DNA of 64,000 nt from Dichotomocladium elegans (lineage: Eukaryota > Mucoromycota > Mucoromycetes > Mucorales > Lichtheimiaceae), in contig JAIXMN010000006.1 of assembly GCA_025716815.1 (NCBI GenBank), positions 806,001 through 870,000 on the forward strand. The letters are read 5' to 3'. A program made the translations under genes and the position numbers. Positions 35,719-47,711 of this stretch are shown here, piece by piece. The number at the start of each line of letters is the position of its first letter. Within the stretch, counting starts at the first letter, position 1. The notes beneath the pieces are model-generated. The model ran no database searches. It was not told the origin of the DNA and saw nothing but the letters and a program-made list of their open reading frames with translations.

Positions 35719-35967
35719 GTTACCCTTTGCTCACATAAAAAATTCATCTCCTGCCACTATAAACCATTCAGGCCGTTTTATAGTCTTTCTGGTAATTAAA
35801 AGACCAGGTAACTTGTGATTAGCTACCGAAGTACAAGGTGGATCGTGCGGTTAAAGATAAAAAAGAACTAATATATAATAGTAAAAAGGGACAGGATTTA
35901 TGCCAAATAGCGAGTATACTCATTAAAATCTCTATACGTGCGATCTCGCAATCGCCTGTTCCTGTAC

Positions 35968-36643
35968 TCAGAGACAGCGGCCAGGTATTCGGGAATGCTC
36001 CCTCGAGCACTCGCGCTGAGCTGGCCGCAACGTCTGGTAATAGGCTTCGTTAGCGTCAAGCAGTCTCACCCTCAGATCACTCGTGCTGGTATCAACATCA
36101 GCAACTTTCGCTTGGAGCTCGGCGATCCTCGCTTGGATCTCTTCCCTTATTGCTTGGTTTTCAGCAATGGTTGAGCATAACTCGCGAATGTTGGTCTCCA
36201 TCTGCACCTGTTGACGTTCTCCGTCTTCGTCGTGATTATAATTAAAATTTGTTATTGACGATTGGTTATGACGTATCAGAAAAATTATGGATTAAACTTA
36301 CAATAGCTGGAGCGGGTGACATTTGGGGTGACTGACGATAATTGGGGCTGCTTGTCAGGTCAATGACTGGTACATCATTATTCTTGATCTGGCTGTTTAG
36401 AGCTGGCGGTGCGGGAAAAGGGGAAGGCGACTCCAGCATGATCCTGGTCATTGCCCGTATGCCGTTGAAAACAGAGCTGTTCCGCATGGCGTCAGAGAAT
36501 TCATCCGCGATAATGCGCTAAGCTATGATGCCTCTGCGTTGTTCAGTATGGTGTTTTAGTTGTTTTTTAAGTTGGACAGTTAGAATACGATGAGACTCGT
36601 GGATGTCTTTTATTCGAATGAAATCGGAATTAAGATCCTCCAT
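35968..36643 (-). CDS. element-borne SIM/coiled-coil protein, amber codon or intron near N-terminus
   Basis: Only gene of the TIR element. Exon 1, 36643-36302: MEDLNSDFIRIKDIHESHRI, a Lys/Gln/His helix, then RIIADEFSDAMRNSSVFNGI, then a Pro-rich stretch with PVIDLTSSP, a canonical SUMO-interaction motif (VIDLT plus acidic/Ser flank). Exon 2, 36207-35968 after a GTAAGT..CAACAG intron: a ~50-residue coiled coil (MQMETNIRELCSTIAENQAI... REEIQARIAELQAKVADV). A TAG at 36520-36518 interrupts exon 1. It is either a nonsense mutation or the end of a 60-bp intron running from GTCCAA (36577) to TTAG (36518), which keeps frame. No DDE, HUH, RT or recombinase motif. Function unknown; SUMO binding is inferred. 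Confidence 0.6.
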
Positions 36644-37260
36644 CGCTACACATTTATCTACTATTTATATGATTTATGGGAGAGGTCCTAATTAGGTCAA
36701 CTGGCTACTCCGTCTTACACGGGTACTCGGAGATGGTAGCACTATTACAGATAAGTTGCTTGTGTGTGTATCGGTGACCTCTATCATACGTTATATGTCC
36801 TTATTCCTTTCAGACCATCCTCACGTCGGTAAAACCTCATAAAAACCCAGTGGGAGAAAAATAGAGGGAAAAAGACTGTGGAAATGGATCTGGTTATAAC
36901 GCGGCGTTATGGATCCTTCAATCCATAATCACCTATGCGACATTCAGTCGGGTTAGGTTGCAATTTCTCGAAGAATCCCGTGATGTGACCCAAGCTCAGG
37001 TATGCCTTTTTGTTATAGGAATATTGCTGTGCTAAAATAATGATAGGTTTGCTACTGGTGGGGTAACACAGCAACCCAAGTATACCGCCGCCACGAAATG
37101 AACCGCAAACTTATCGTTACGGCATCTGGAGCAACGACGCCACTCGGCATCTCGAGCAGTAAGTAATACCTGGGAGAAAGCAGGGGACATGGAGCGCGCA
37201 GATTGGGTTTATTGAGACATAGGGAAAGCATTGTTAAGATAGAAACAAGTAACTGGATGA

Positions 37261-37425
37261 ACGCGACCTCCCAGAAAACGTGTACAGTGAAGTTTTCTAC
37301 GTGAGTCCCCCCAAATCGTTTATCACGTGACTTGGACGAGCGGAAGTTGAATGTTTCTACGTGAATTCCCCCAAAATAGGCGGAATATGAAATAAAGTTA
37401 CGTGAAATCTCGTATACGGCGAGGA
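37261..37425 (-). repeat. right terminal inverted repeat
   Basis: Inverted partner of 35541-35718, with ACGTGA sites at 37299, 37323, 37359 and 37400. It ends at GGCGAGGA, followed by the CACTT duplication. Confidence 0.9.
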
Positions 37426-37577
37426 CACTTTGGAGGGCGGGGAAATCGTATGTTACACGACGCAAGGTCCTCCTTTCTCTTGTGCTGTCACTTCTTGTGG
37501 AAAAAATGACATATTCAACATGAGGAACAGAATTGAATCGAATTGATATACTTTTTTTCTTTTCTTTCTAAAACAAA

Positions 37578-39851
37578 TCAAAACAAAGAGGAAGCCTTGA
37601 GATTGACATTTTTCATCAAGGCAAAAGTCAGAGTTGCGATAACCATGGCGCCCGTGATCCAGAATAGGGCCTTTTGCAAAGACTGTCCAAGAACGTCTGC
37701 CACGGCCGTTTGTATCTCCGGCGAGAGAGCATGGATCCGCTGTATCTGATTACGGACGAGCCGCATTATCTGATAACATAACACACGTTGAGTTTCTTGC
37801 TTCAGTTTCGTACAAAAAGGAGGTAGAATGAGCATACTTCTTCTGCATTCGCATTGCCAACGCGTTGTATGAGCTGGGCTTTCAAATGGCGATGAACAAT
37901 GGATGATGATACGGTAATCCCTACGCAATATGCCATGAAACGAGCCATGGTCACTACAGCTATGGCCAGCGTCGTTTCTTGAATTTTTTCAAAGGTAAAA
38001 ACAACATTAGTAGACATGCCAAGAAAGCTTATAATAGTCAGTTAGTTCTACGTACCGGATTCCTGGATTTCACTCACAGCGGCCATGTACAGAGTGACAA
38101 GAATATAACCCATGGAAAATCCAACACATATCATTGCCAGGGTACCCATGACCCACGGGACGGCATCGACCATCCATCCACTCAGCAGCAGAAGACCGGT
38201 TGTGCTCACCATGCCGTACATAACCAACTCGGTCCTGAACGTGCCTCTCCGATAGAGAGTGTATCCTGCGAAGCCACATCCCAAAGGGACGGAAAACGTC
38301 TCTATGGAGAACCACGCATCTGCCTCGCCTGCCTCGAGCCCTGCCACACCCTAAACCAAAATTCGTTTTTTTCCCGTTCAACCGAAACGCACCATATGGA
38401 CTGGAAGGGGCGTGCAAAGCATGCTTACCTCGAAGAAATAAGGCATCAAGAACATAATCCCATCCGTGAGACAGGCAAAGAATATGCCCACGGACGCCAG
38501 CGTAACATTTCGTTTGGAACAAAAGACAGAGAAGACGGGTGTAGCCGAGTCGACAGAGCCGTAAAAGTATTCGTACAAACCCAGGACGACAAAGCATGTG
38601 GCTGATAACGAGATCATGAAAAGGATTCGGGGATCACGGGGGTTGGAGCCGCCGAGAAGGAGGCAAGTGATGAGCGTGATGCTGCAGAGACCGAGGAAGC
38701 CCGTGCCGACAAAGTCGATGGAACTCAGTTTGTCGCGCCATGATTTGGTGGATTGCTGGAGGTTGTGATGCATATGTACATAGAAGATACCAATGCTCCA
38801 GAGGAGTGGAAGCGTGTTGAGTCCATAACAGTAGCGCCATCCCAAACTATCGTGGATGAGTCGTCCGAGAGGCGCACCAAGAGCCAGCCCGAGCTGCAGG
38901 GGTGAAATTTTCGACAAGAAGTCATGATTAGAAAGAAAAACCATCCGGTGTCTCTCTCTCATTTCCCCACCCCCTTTGTTGTGGTATCCGTCTTTTCTTT
39001 TTTTACGAACCGTGTGAGCCATGGTAATGCAAGCCTGGTAGGGCCCGCGACGGTCGAGTGGTACAGAAATATGGACTATCACGTTTCCCATCAAGCACAG
39101 CCCGCCTCCGCCGATTCCTGCAATTGCTCTTGCAAAAATGACCTGATTCATGCTCCGAGAAAAGGCAGTGACCCAGGACCCCAGGAGTAAAAGTAGGGTA
39201 AATGTGAGGAGTACAGGCTTCCGTCCCAATGTATCTGCCAAGTTACCCGCTGATGGGACGATAGGTCAGATGGAATGGCTCAGAACAAAGAGTGACAGTG
39301 AGGTATGGGGTGGGGGAGTGGGCCGGGCATTGCAACCAGGGCGAGGCGTACCTAATGGCAATGTGGTGAGGCCACACAAGAGATAGGCGCCATGGATCCA
39401 GGGAGCAAGATCAGTCCTAACAAGACACATGTGGGTGGGTAATCTTTCTATCTTATCCTGTATGACGTACTGCTGAAATTCTGCCCCAATCAAGTTCATC
39501 AAACGGTAGCCGAGAGAGAGGTCCATGCTGGCAAATCCTACGCTTAGGGCGAGCCTAACAAGGAGCGGGAAATCCGATAAATGGGATGGGTGACAGTAGG
39601 AAGAATGTGACTCTAGTTCTTTACCCAAGCATCAATGAGTTGCTTACGGGATCGGTGGGTGCTGCGTTAGGTCCTTCCAAAGAATGGATGCTAATAGCAG
39701 CGGTCGTCTCTGGATAATCATCGTCCTGAAGGTGGGAGTGATCAGACTCGATGGTGATTGTATCGTATTGTCTTTTGGCATTAATAGAAGACGAGGGGTC
39801 GTAGAGCGCAGTGTCCTCGTCTTGTTCCTGATAATTATCACCACGGCGCAT
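37578..39851 (-). CDS. MFS transporter, DHA/Vba-like
   Basis: H+-antiporter-type major facilitator with about 12-14 membrane helices, similar in layout to fungal drug or vacuolar basic amino-acid exporters. The start is taken at ATG 39851. A ~65-residue acidic cytosolic N-terminus (QEQDEDTALYDPSSS) precedes the helices. Signatures in order: LADTLGRKPVLLTFTLLLLL (motif A), VIFARAIAGIGGGGLCLMGN (motif B), GLALGAPLGRLIHDSLGWRY (motif C-like antiporter GxxxGxxxG), SIDFVGTGFLGLCSITLITC, LASVGIFFACLTDGIMFLMP, GFSMGYILVTLYMAAVSEIQ and, at the end, WITGAMVIATLTFALMKNV. Exons are joined by short introns. All core motifs are intact. Substrate not predictable. Confidence 0.85.
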
Positions 39852-40338
39852 GGTATGGACTAACGGGAAGAAGAAAACATGAGCTTGGGAGGGGGGCCGG
39901 TTCTCCACGTCGTTAACCATCCAGCCGATGTGACTTTTCTTATGCAGCATTCACAGGTACTTATTGTGTAACCTTATCTCCTGCAGCACCCCTGGTCCTC
40001 AGCATGTCACATGTCTGCTCTCTATTTTACACCTGATTATTTCTCCAGAAAAAAAAATAAAGCCAAAACAAAGCCAAAGCGCAAGAAGACCCTTTTTGCA
40101 CGGTCCATTTGCAAAATCAACGGATTTGGGTTGCAAAGCGCCTCATCATCAGGCCCATTCACGCATCCAAACACAACCTCTCCCTCATTTTTTTTTAGCT
40201 CCAGCAGGGGACCATGCTAAGTGTGCTCAGACTAATCCAACTTCATATGCCCTCCACTCTCTCCTATCATAGATTTACAATACCCTCTTCCGCATACAGC
40301 AACCCAAACGCCAATGGTGTGATTAACATGTTATGCCA

Positions 40339-40999
40339 TCAAAACTCGTTATCTCCGTCGCGCACGGTTTGGTATTCGCCCGGATATGCACCTGGTATTT
40401 CACGCCATCCTTTTCCCACCGCCCCAGGGGCAATGAATGAGTGAGATAAATCGAAATGCGTTCAGGTCCGACCCAAGCCATCTATGGACTCACTTCTTCC
40501 ACAACCAATAAATTCACCGCGATCCTCGAGCAAGTTGAGGCTAGAAAGCACAGTGAAGGGCTACGTAACAAATCATCCATATCTTGTGTCCATGTGCATC
40601 GTTCCAAATTCTTTTACCTTGCCAATCAAATTAACAATATTCATCCTTGTTATCGCAAAAAGAAAAAAAAAAAAAGTCAACCGGCGGAAAATTCATGCAA
40701 CAGCCCAACCAAAACATACGCCATGCAAACCGCAAAGCCTCTTGCGTGGGGAATAGCGGCCTCATTGTTTGAGGTACCAAGCTCGCTTCGGTGGAGGATG
40801 AACCATAGGATGTCAAGTACAATGGACAATGCAAGCGCACACGTGAACTGTCCATTGCTTGCTGTCAGAGCACATCCCGGCCGGCCTACCACCCTTCCCC
40901 AGGTACAACTAACTTACTCTCACCAAGGGAGACGTTGATCCCTGAGTATGATAAGCCGAGATGGCATATAAAAAGATCGGGATATTGTATACTGGGCAT
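40339..40999 (-). CDS. possible small polytopic membrane protein (AGTRAP-like)
   Basis: Tentative model. An exon at ~40860-40690 reads TCALALSIVLDILWFILHRS, an ELGTSNNEAAIPHARG loop and a second hydrophobic stretch, FAVCMAYVLVGLL. The helix, LDIxW, loop and helix pattern resembles AT1-receptor-associated proteins (AGTRAP). A further coding-like piece, FIAPGAVGKGWREIPGAYPG to YQTVRDGDNEF and stop, lies at 40440-40339. A possible first exon starts at ATG 40999. Middle splice sites (~40500-40680) were not resolved. Confidence 0.3.
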
Positions 41000-41579
41000 G
41001 TCGAAAGTGCGCCTAGCAAAGACAGCCCCTATTGTCCGAGTTGCCCGTCCACACAATTGCCGTAGTCAGCTTGACCATTGTGTACTTGGCACTGTAAAAA
41101 AAAAAAAAGAAACTGTACCAGGTGCACATGGAGCAATGTCGGCAGATTGCGCGATTCCGATACGGATTTCAGTGCATTCATGACGCCTCTTTATTGAGCG
41201 CGAAAGAGAGAGAAACAGTCAAAAAGAGGAAAAAGCAATGCTACACATGGTATATTTTTTTTTTCAAGTCTAATCTTGGCTGCTGCAGGTCAGTGGAGCC
41301 ATGGCTTTCTGAGAAAGGAAAATCCCCAATTTTGAATTTTTTTTTTTTGGTTTACAAAAAAAGGGGGGAGGGTGTTGATGGGGGGTATGAAAACATCCGG
41401 CATACAAAAAAGTTGAAAGATAAAAAAAATATAAGAAAAGGAATGGAAAGGATAGCAAAAAAAAAAAAATAAAAGGTTTGGAAGATGAAAAAGGGGAGAG
41501 GAAAATTTGTTGTTTTTTTTAAAGAAAAGGAAAGGGTTGGGATTGGTTTAAACACTCAAGAGAAAGTGATGAAAGAGAG
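41000..41579. other. intergenic purine-rich stretch
   Basis: Very A/G-rich on the plus strand (41300-41575) with homopolymer runs, forming the 3' flank of the coiled-coil gene. No gene is seen. Confidence 0.5.
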
Positions 41580-43902
41580 CTACTCTTCTTCGAGCGTGGC
41601 AAGCTCGTTGCTGCGACGCAGAGATGAGGATGTGGTGCTCGTGGAACGGCTCATGCTTGGGGCGGTTAACTGAGGCGACTCCAGCGTCTTGTTATTATGC
41701 ACGGCAGGTTCGTTAGAGGATGTATCGCTGCTGTTGCTGACATCCGCCTCTTCGCCCTGGGCTTTGGAAGACGACGATGACGACCATCCTATGCCACTCA
41801 TCCGACGCAGCGCTTTTGCCCAACCGCCATTTGTCTGAGAGCCGTTAGCGCGACGCCCGTTGCGCTCGGATTCGTCTACAGTCAGACCGGGTGTTGGCGT
41901 TGTTGCGGGTGTTGGCGGCGAGTTGCCATTCTTTTGGGTACTGGAGGCATTGGGTGTGGCTGTAGCAGAGGGCGTGGGTGGTGTCGGCGGCGGCGGGGTC
42001 TTGCTACCGCTCCAGTAAGAAATTGTACGTCGGCGCTCTCGGCGTCCTGTGGTTGCTTTTCCCAGCAACGTGCTCGATAGCGTTCGGCTTGGAGGTGGGC
42101 CAGGCGCAGGCTGGGGAGTAGCGATAGTGATGTTTTTCTCCTTTGCCTGCTTGGCGAGTTTTGAGGTAGCAGGCGGCGGCGTTGGTTTGGGCTGGTCGAT
42201 GCTGAGCACATCCTCCAGGCTCTTGTTGCTAATGATCTTCATCAGGATCTTGTTCATATAAAGTTGAAGCGCACGGTTGGTGTCCTGGAGCATCTTGTTC
42301 TCCTCTGTCAATTCTAGTAATGGATCACACGTCGTTGGCGGAGTCCATTGGTGCAATTCCCATAAAAGTTATCTTGTCCTTACTGCTAATGATCTGGTCG
42401 GTCTCGTTTGCCTTCTGAACGGCTTCCCAATCAGAGGTACCGACAGAAGCAAGGTTGATTTCAGCCGCAAGGTTTAGTCCGTTGGTGCTGGTGCTAGAGG
42501 ATAGGTTCATACTACGTCGCTTCTCTTCTACCTGTTTTTTTTTCGCTTTAATTAATCCGCAATTCCCTATACCTGTGTTACCATAAACAAGCAAACCCGC
42601 TTGTTGTTACCTGCATGATGGGATTCATCATGAACTCGCCACTGATCGTCTTCTCGTGCAGCAAAATCTGATAGCTCTCATTATCCTCCATCAGTGACCG
42701 ATTGACCTGTTTCACATTGGCAATCTCGTGCTCGAGGTGTTGCATACGAAGGGATTGCTCCTTCGCATCGTTCCGCTGCTCTTCAAGCGAGGTATTCAGC
42801 TTCTCGATCTCAGACTTGAGCTCAGCAATTAATTTATCCTGTGCCTTGATCGTTCGCTGAGCAATCTTCGCCTCACGAGCATAGGATACATCAATCGTCG
42901 CCAATTTGGGGGTTGATACTGTAAGCCCGTTCGTGCTCTCCTGGTCCTGAATCTGGTCCTCACCTGATAATTATGACAAACGTCAATCAATCACGTCGTC
43001 CGCCCACTCGTTCCCACGGAAACGGGACTTACCAATGTCACCAAGGGGATAGTTGGTGAACGGGCTCATGGTGGTATTCAACGTCGTTGCCGTAACGCTG
43101 CGTCGCCGGGGTGTGCGCGGTGTCCTAGGTTCACCATGAGACACACTGAGAGCCCGTACTTGGTTGTACAGGTCTGCCTCCCGCTGCTGCCACCGTGCTC
43201 GATCGTTTTCAAATTCTTCAAGCTATCCAACGTTTAATGTGAGGATCAGCCCTGCATGAAGGGGACATGTAATATGTATATAGTATATGCATATATATGT
43301 ACATATGCGTTGAAATATTGGTATCATCCTTGTTCCCTTTACCTCGGCCGCCAATTTCTTTTCGGAATCCCTTTTCGCTTTTGTGAGTTGTTGTGCTTCC
43401 TTGCGTAACTTTGAAATATCTTGTTCCTGGGCGTAGACCTGGGTCTCGAGCCGTGATTGGGCCTTGCTTAAGGATGTATTTTCGTGTTGAATATCCTCAA
43501 TTCTCTGTCATGCAACTGACTTGTCAAAAAAAATAGAGCGTACTTGGACCAGTCTGCCATCCCCTCCCCCTCCTCTCCCTTTCCTCCTTGAAATGGGGGA
43601 GAGAGAAAGAGAGAGAGAGAAAGACAGAATGTGTCTAATGTGTATGGTTTTCTTCAAATAGGACGAGTTACGTCCAGTATTTTTTTTTTACCTGACGTAG
43701 ATATGCATTTTCAGCGTTCAATTTATCGGTTTGCTCGTCTTTCTCCTTCTGGAGCTAATAAAAAAGTAAAGAAGCTTCAGCGACATTCAGTCCCGAAAAA
43801 CACTGCAAGACGGATCCTTACCATCATCTTGTCGTGGTTGAGATTCTCAATGTCCTGCTGAAGGACAGAGATCACGTTTTGGATCTCAGGAGTGGTTGCC
43901 AT
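41580..43902 (-). CDS. coiled-coil cytoskeletal-type protein
   Basis: Start at ATG 43902 (MATTPEIQNVISVLQQDIEN). About seven exons. The first five (43902 to ~42620) are almost continuous heptad-rich coiled coil: LNAENAYLRQ, RLETQVYAQEQDISKLRKEA, RARWQQREADLYNQVRAL, LIAELKSEIEKLNTSLEEQR, MQHLEHEIANVKQVNRSLME. A conserved-looking block follows: LLELTEENKMLQDTNRALQL to YMNKILMKIISNKSLEDVLS. The last ~180 residues are disordered Pro/Ser/Thr-rich. The block and layout resemble fungal proteins with the 'up-regulated during septation' domain, but this is uncertain. Probably a structural or polarity scaffold (inference). Confidence 0.7.
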
Positions 43903-44069
43903 TGCGCATAGGTTTTGTTTCAGCTGGCGTTCCTGAGTTATTAAGAATGAGAGGGGTGGGGGAGGAGAAGTGCGTCCACGACTTTTTTTATACAAAGAAT
44001 GGCGAAGGCGTTAAATATATAAATATGTTAAATATGTATATATATAACAGAGAAAAGTTGAAGAGGAAA

Positions 44070-44080
<11 letters not shown>

Positions 44081-44108
<28 letters not shown>
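44081..44108 (+). repeat. (GA)n microsatellite
   Basis: About 28 bp of GAGAGA in the promoter region between the divergent coiled-coil and quinolinate phosphoribosyltransferase genes. Confidence 0.9.
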
Positions 44109-44111
<3 letters not shown>

Positions 44112-44369
44112 AAGAGCGGGAAAGGAAAAATATATAGATTGGAGAGAAACTGTGCAAGGTAAAACCTTGTCCTTTCCCTCCCATCAATGCACCTTGTGCA
44201 ACCCTAGATACACCTCGGGACGGCCCTTCAAAAATATCCAACTGCTGGAGCCGGTGGATGTGTGTATTATGTGTGCGTGGCATGTGAGGGCTTAAAAAAT
44301 GTCAACGCCGTTTCTTTTTTATTTTTTATTTTCCCACAATATTTCCTTGCCTTTCTTTTGCATCTCGCA

Positions 44370-45855
<1,486 letters not shown>

Positions 45856-46022
45856 ACCTTCAACCCCTCCTGCTTCCCCCAAAACCTAAAGTGCTGCACG
45901 TAAACAATAATAGTAATAAAAATGATCCGGTATTTCAAGCGGAGAGCGCGACGTCCCCCTTTCCCTACCTCTCATTTCATCCCAGGGAGCGCACGTACAC
46001 GTGAGAGGCACCAAAAAGAACT

Positions 46023-47066
46023 ATGCTTGAGTCATGGGCAAACTCACAATTGTTGTCCAAGCGATGGCATAGCACAGAAGTTGGTGATAAGATCTATTAT
46101 GTAAAGTATCATTTCGAAACGAATCGGTATTGCATTCTAGCCACCGATTTGCGGCGAGTATGGAGTCAATGCGCAGAAGCTGCAGCGATTTATGCCCTAG
46201 CCAACCAACAAAATCTGGATATTGAAAACGAGGATCAGCTTGAGGTGCTGCTCGTACAACTTTGGAAGCTTATTCAGCATCTCGACGACTGTGCCCTTGA
46301 GCTCAGTAACGGCGATGACAAGCATAGCTTGCTCAAGATCCGTTGCAGGGAGCAAAAGGGGATTGCATCGCTCACGTGGACGTTCGCCTGCAAATCAGTG
46401 TCATGCGCGTCAGATGTTTTGTATGACCATTTTATCTCGCCACTTCTAACGATGATATTGATGAAGGGTAAGCTTGGGCGAGAGGGAGGGGAGAAAGAAG
46501 AACAAAGACATACCAGAAACTCAATAGCAACATCCATACCGTAGAGGGACAAGTAAAAAGGGTAAAGCAGCGAGGGGCTCAGAGTGGACATCTTTTTTTA
46601 ATCCTCCTGCGCCGTTATACTCTGAATCTCATGCCATCCTCCCCCCCAAAAAAAAAAGAACCGACTCAGCGATGCATGGCTAAGTGGCCTGGCTGTGGCC
46701 TCGCAAAAGACGATGCTCACGGCAACAGGAACAACTCCGGCCCAAAGAGAACCGGTAGCCGGGAGCGGAGTAACGGGTAAAAAAAAAAGGAAAATGGATG
46801 TGCCGCTTGTGCTGAATGCGGGATGGGGTGTATTCAAGCGACAGATGACCAGGAAGAGGCGACTCTGCCATTGGAACAAACGCAACAGGAGACTTTAACA
46901 CAAGTAGGCGAAATATCGGCATGTGCCACCTGTTGACGTTCATTGATATAAAAGGCATTAGGAAAGTGACATACCCACAAAGCGCGAACCGGGTCTATCG
47001 GATGATGAGCTGCTCAAGATGGAACGCAGGCAACATTCGCAAAAGCGTCGAAGGGGGTTTTATTGA
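46023..47066 (+). CDS. XLF/Nej1-like non-homologous end-joining factor
   Basis: DNA double-strand-break repair factor of the XLF (NHEJ1) family, which bridges ends with Ku and ligase IV. Exon 1 (46023-46467) is the globular head: LLSKRWHSTEVGDKIYYVKY, then TNRYCILATDLRRVWSQCAE, LLKIRCREQKGIASLTWTFA and DHFISPLLTMILM, matching human XLF blocks in order and spacing. Middle exon(s) at ~46650-46903 are only partly resolved; the last part reads DDQEEATLPLEQTQQETLTQ. The final exon (46962-47066) gives SDIPTKREPGLSDDELLKME and ends in QKRRRGFY. This terminal basic-aromatic tail resembles the Ku-binding motif of human XLF (KRKKPRGLF). The head-domain match plus the tail make the call fairly safe. Confidence 0.8.
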
Positions 47067-47189
47067 GGATGAGAACATATGATTATTATTATTATTATTC
47101 AATTCAGAGGAACAAACGAGTAGATGGTAGCTTATTACAGAGTGGAGAAGATACTAGGATTATAAAACGGAAGATAAAGTGCGTATGCT

Positions 47190-47639
47190 TTAGATGGTAG
47201 CCGAGGGAGTATAGAAGCAGTGATCCTTGGTCAGGCGGTCTGGGCTTGGCAGACGAAAGATGAGCTCGTCCTGATCCATTTCGAGCCAATGGTCACGCTT
47301 GCTATCTTCGCACGGCGACGGCGGAAGATACACTCCGGAGTCATTGATGGTAGACATCTTGAAGACGTTGTTTGCAGCGGTTTCTCTTAATGCAAGCGAG
47401 AGCTTTACTTTTGGTTTCTTTGTCGCCGTTGCTGTGCTGCTTGCTACCACGGTTGCCGCTGTCCTCAGTTTGTTGGTATCATCTGCTGAAGAAGGATCCA
47501 GGAGAGGAGCCGTCTTGTTGCGTTGCCACAGTCGGGCGGGTTTGGTCAAAAAGGCCCTATAGCCACCGCCCCGGGCATTCGAGACCACCTCGACCGGTTG
47601 TTGCTGTTGTTGCTGGGGAATGACAACAGTGGCAGACAT
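47190..47639 (-). CDS. small low-complexity protein of unknown function
   Basis: Single exon, 149 residues from ATG 47639. Poly-Gln near the N-terminus (PQQQQQQP), an Ala/Thr-rich middle (AATVVASSTATATKKPKVKL), and a more ordered C-terminus with STINDSGVYLPPSPCEDSKR and MDQDELIFRLPSPDRLTKDH. Two PSP/PSD sites could be proline-directed phosphorylation sites. No family is recognised. Like the gene at 27359 it is a short intronless protein with TATAAAAA close upstream, but their sequences are not clearly related. Confidence 0.6.
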   Translation of the reverse strand: MSATVVIPQQQQQQPVEVVSNARGGGYRAFLTKPARLWQRNKTAPLLDPSSADDTNKLRTAATVVASSTATATKKPKVKLSLALRETAANNVFKMSTINDSGVYLPPSPCEDSKRDHWLEMDQDELIFRLPSPDRLTKDHCFYTPSATI

Positions 47640-47703
47640 GATAGTACGTGCGTGAATGACTACGAAACAAAAATGATAGATGTCTGCTGAGTTGTCCTGC
47701 TTC

Positions 47704-47711
47704 TTTTTATA
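47704..47711 (-). promoter_or_regulatory. TATA box of the 47639 gene
   Basis: TATAAAAA on the minus strand, 65 bp before the ATG. Same octamer and similar distance as at 27438-27445. Confidence 0.6.

Larger units (their letters stand above)
35541..37425. mobile_element. 1,885-bp TIR element with one small gene
   Basis: Left end TCCTAGCCGTAC..., right end (inverted) TCCTCGCCGTATAC.... The two ends align as inverted repeats for about 170 bp. Directly outside both ends is CACTT (35536-35540 and 37426-37430), a 5-bp target-site duplication. Inside is a single minus-strand gene (35968-36643) and no recognisable transposase, so it is non-autonomous or belongs to an unknown class. The mature TIR divergence (about 15-20% by eye) implies an old insertion. 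Confidence 0.85.
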
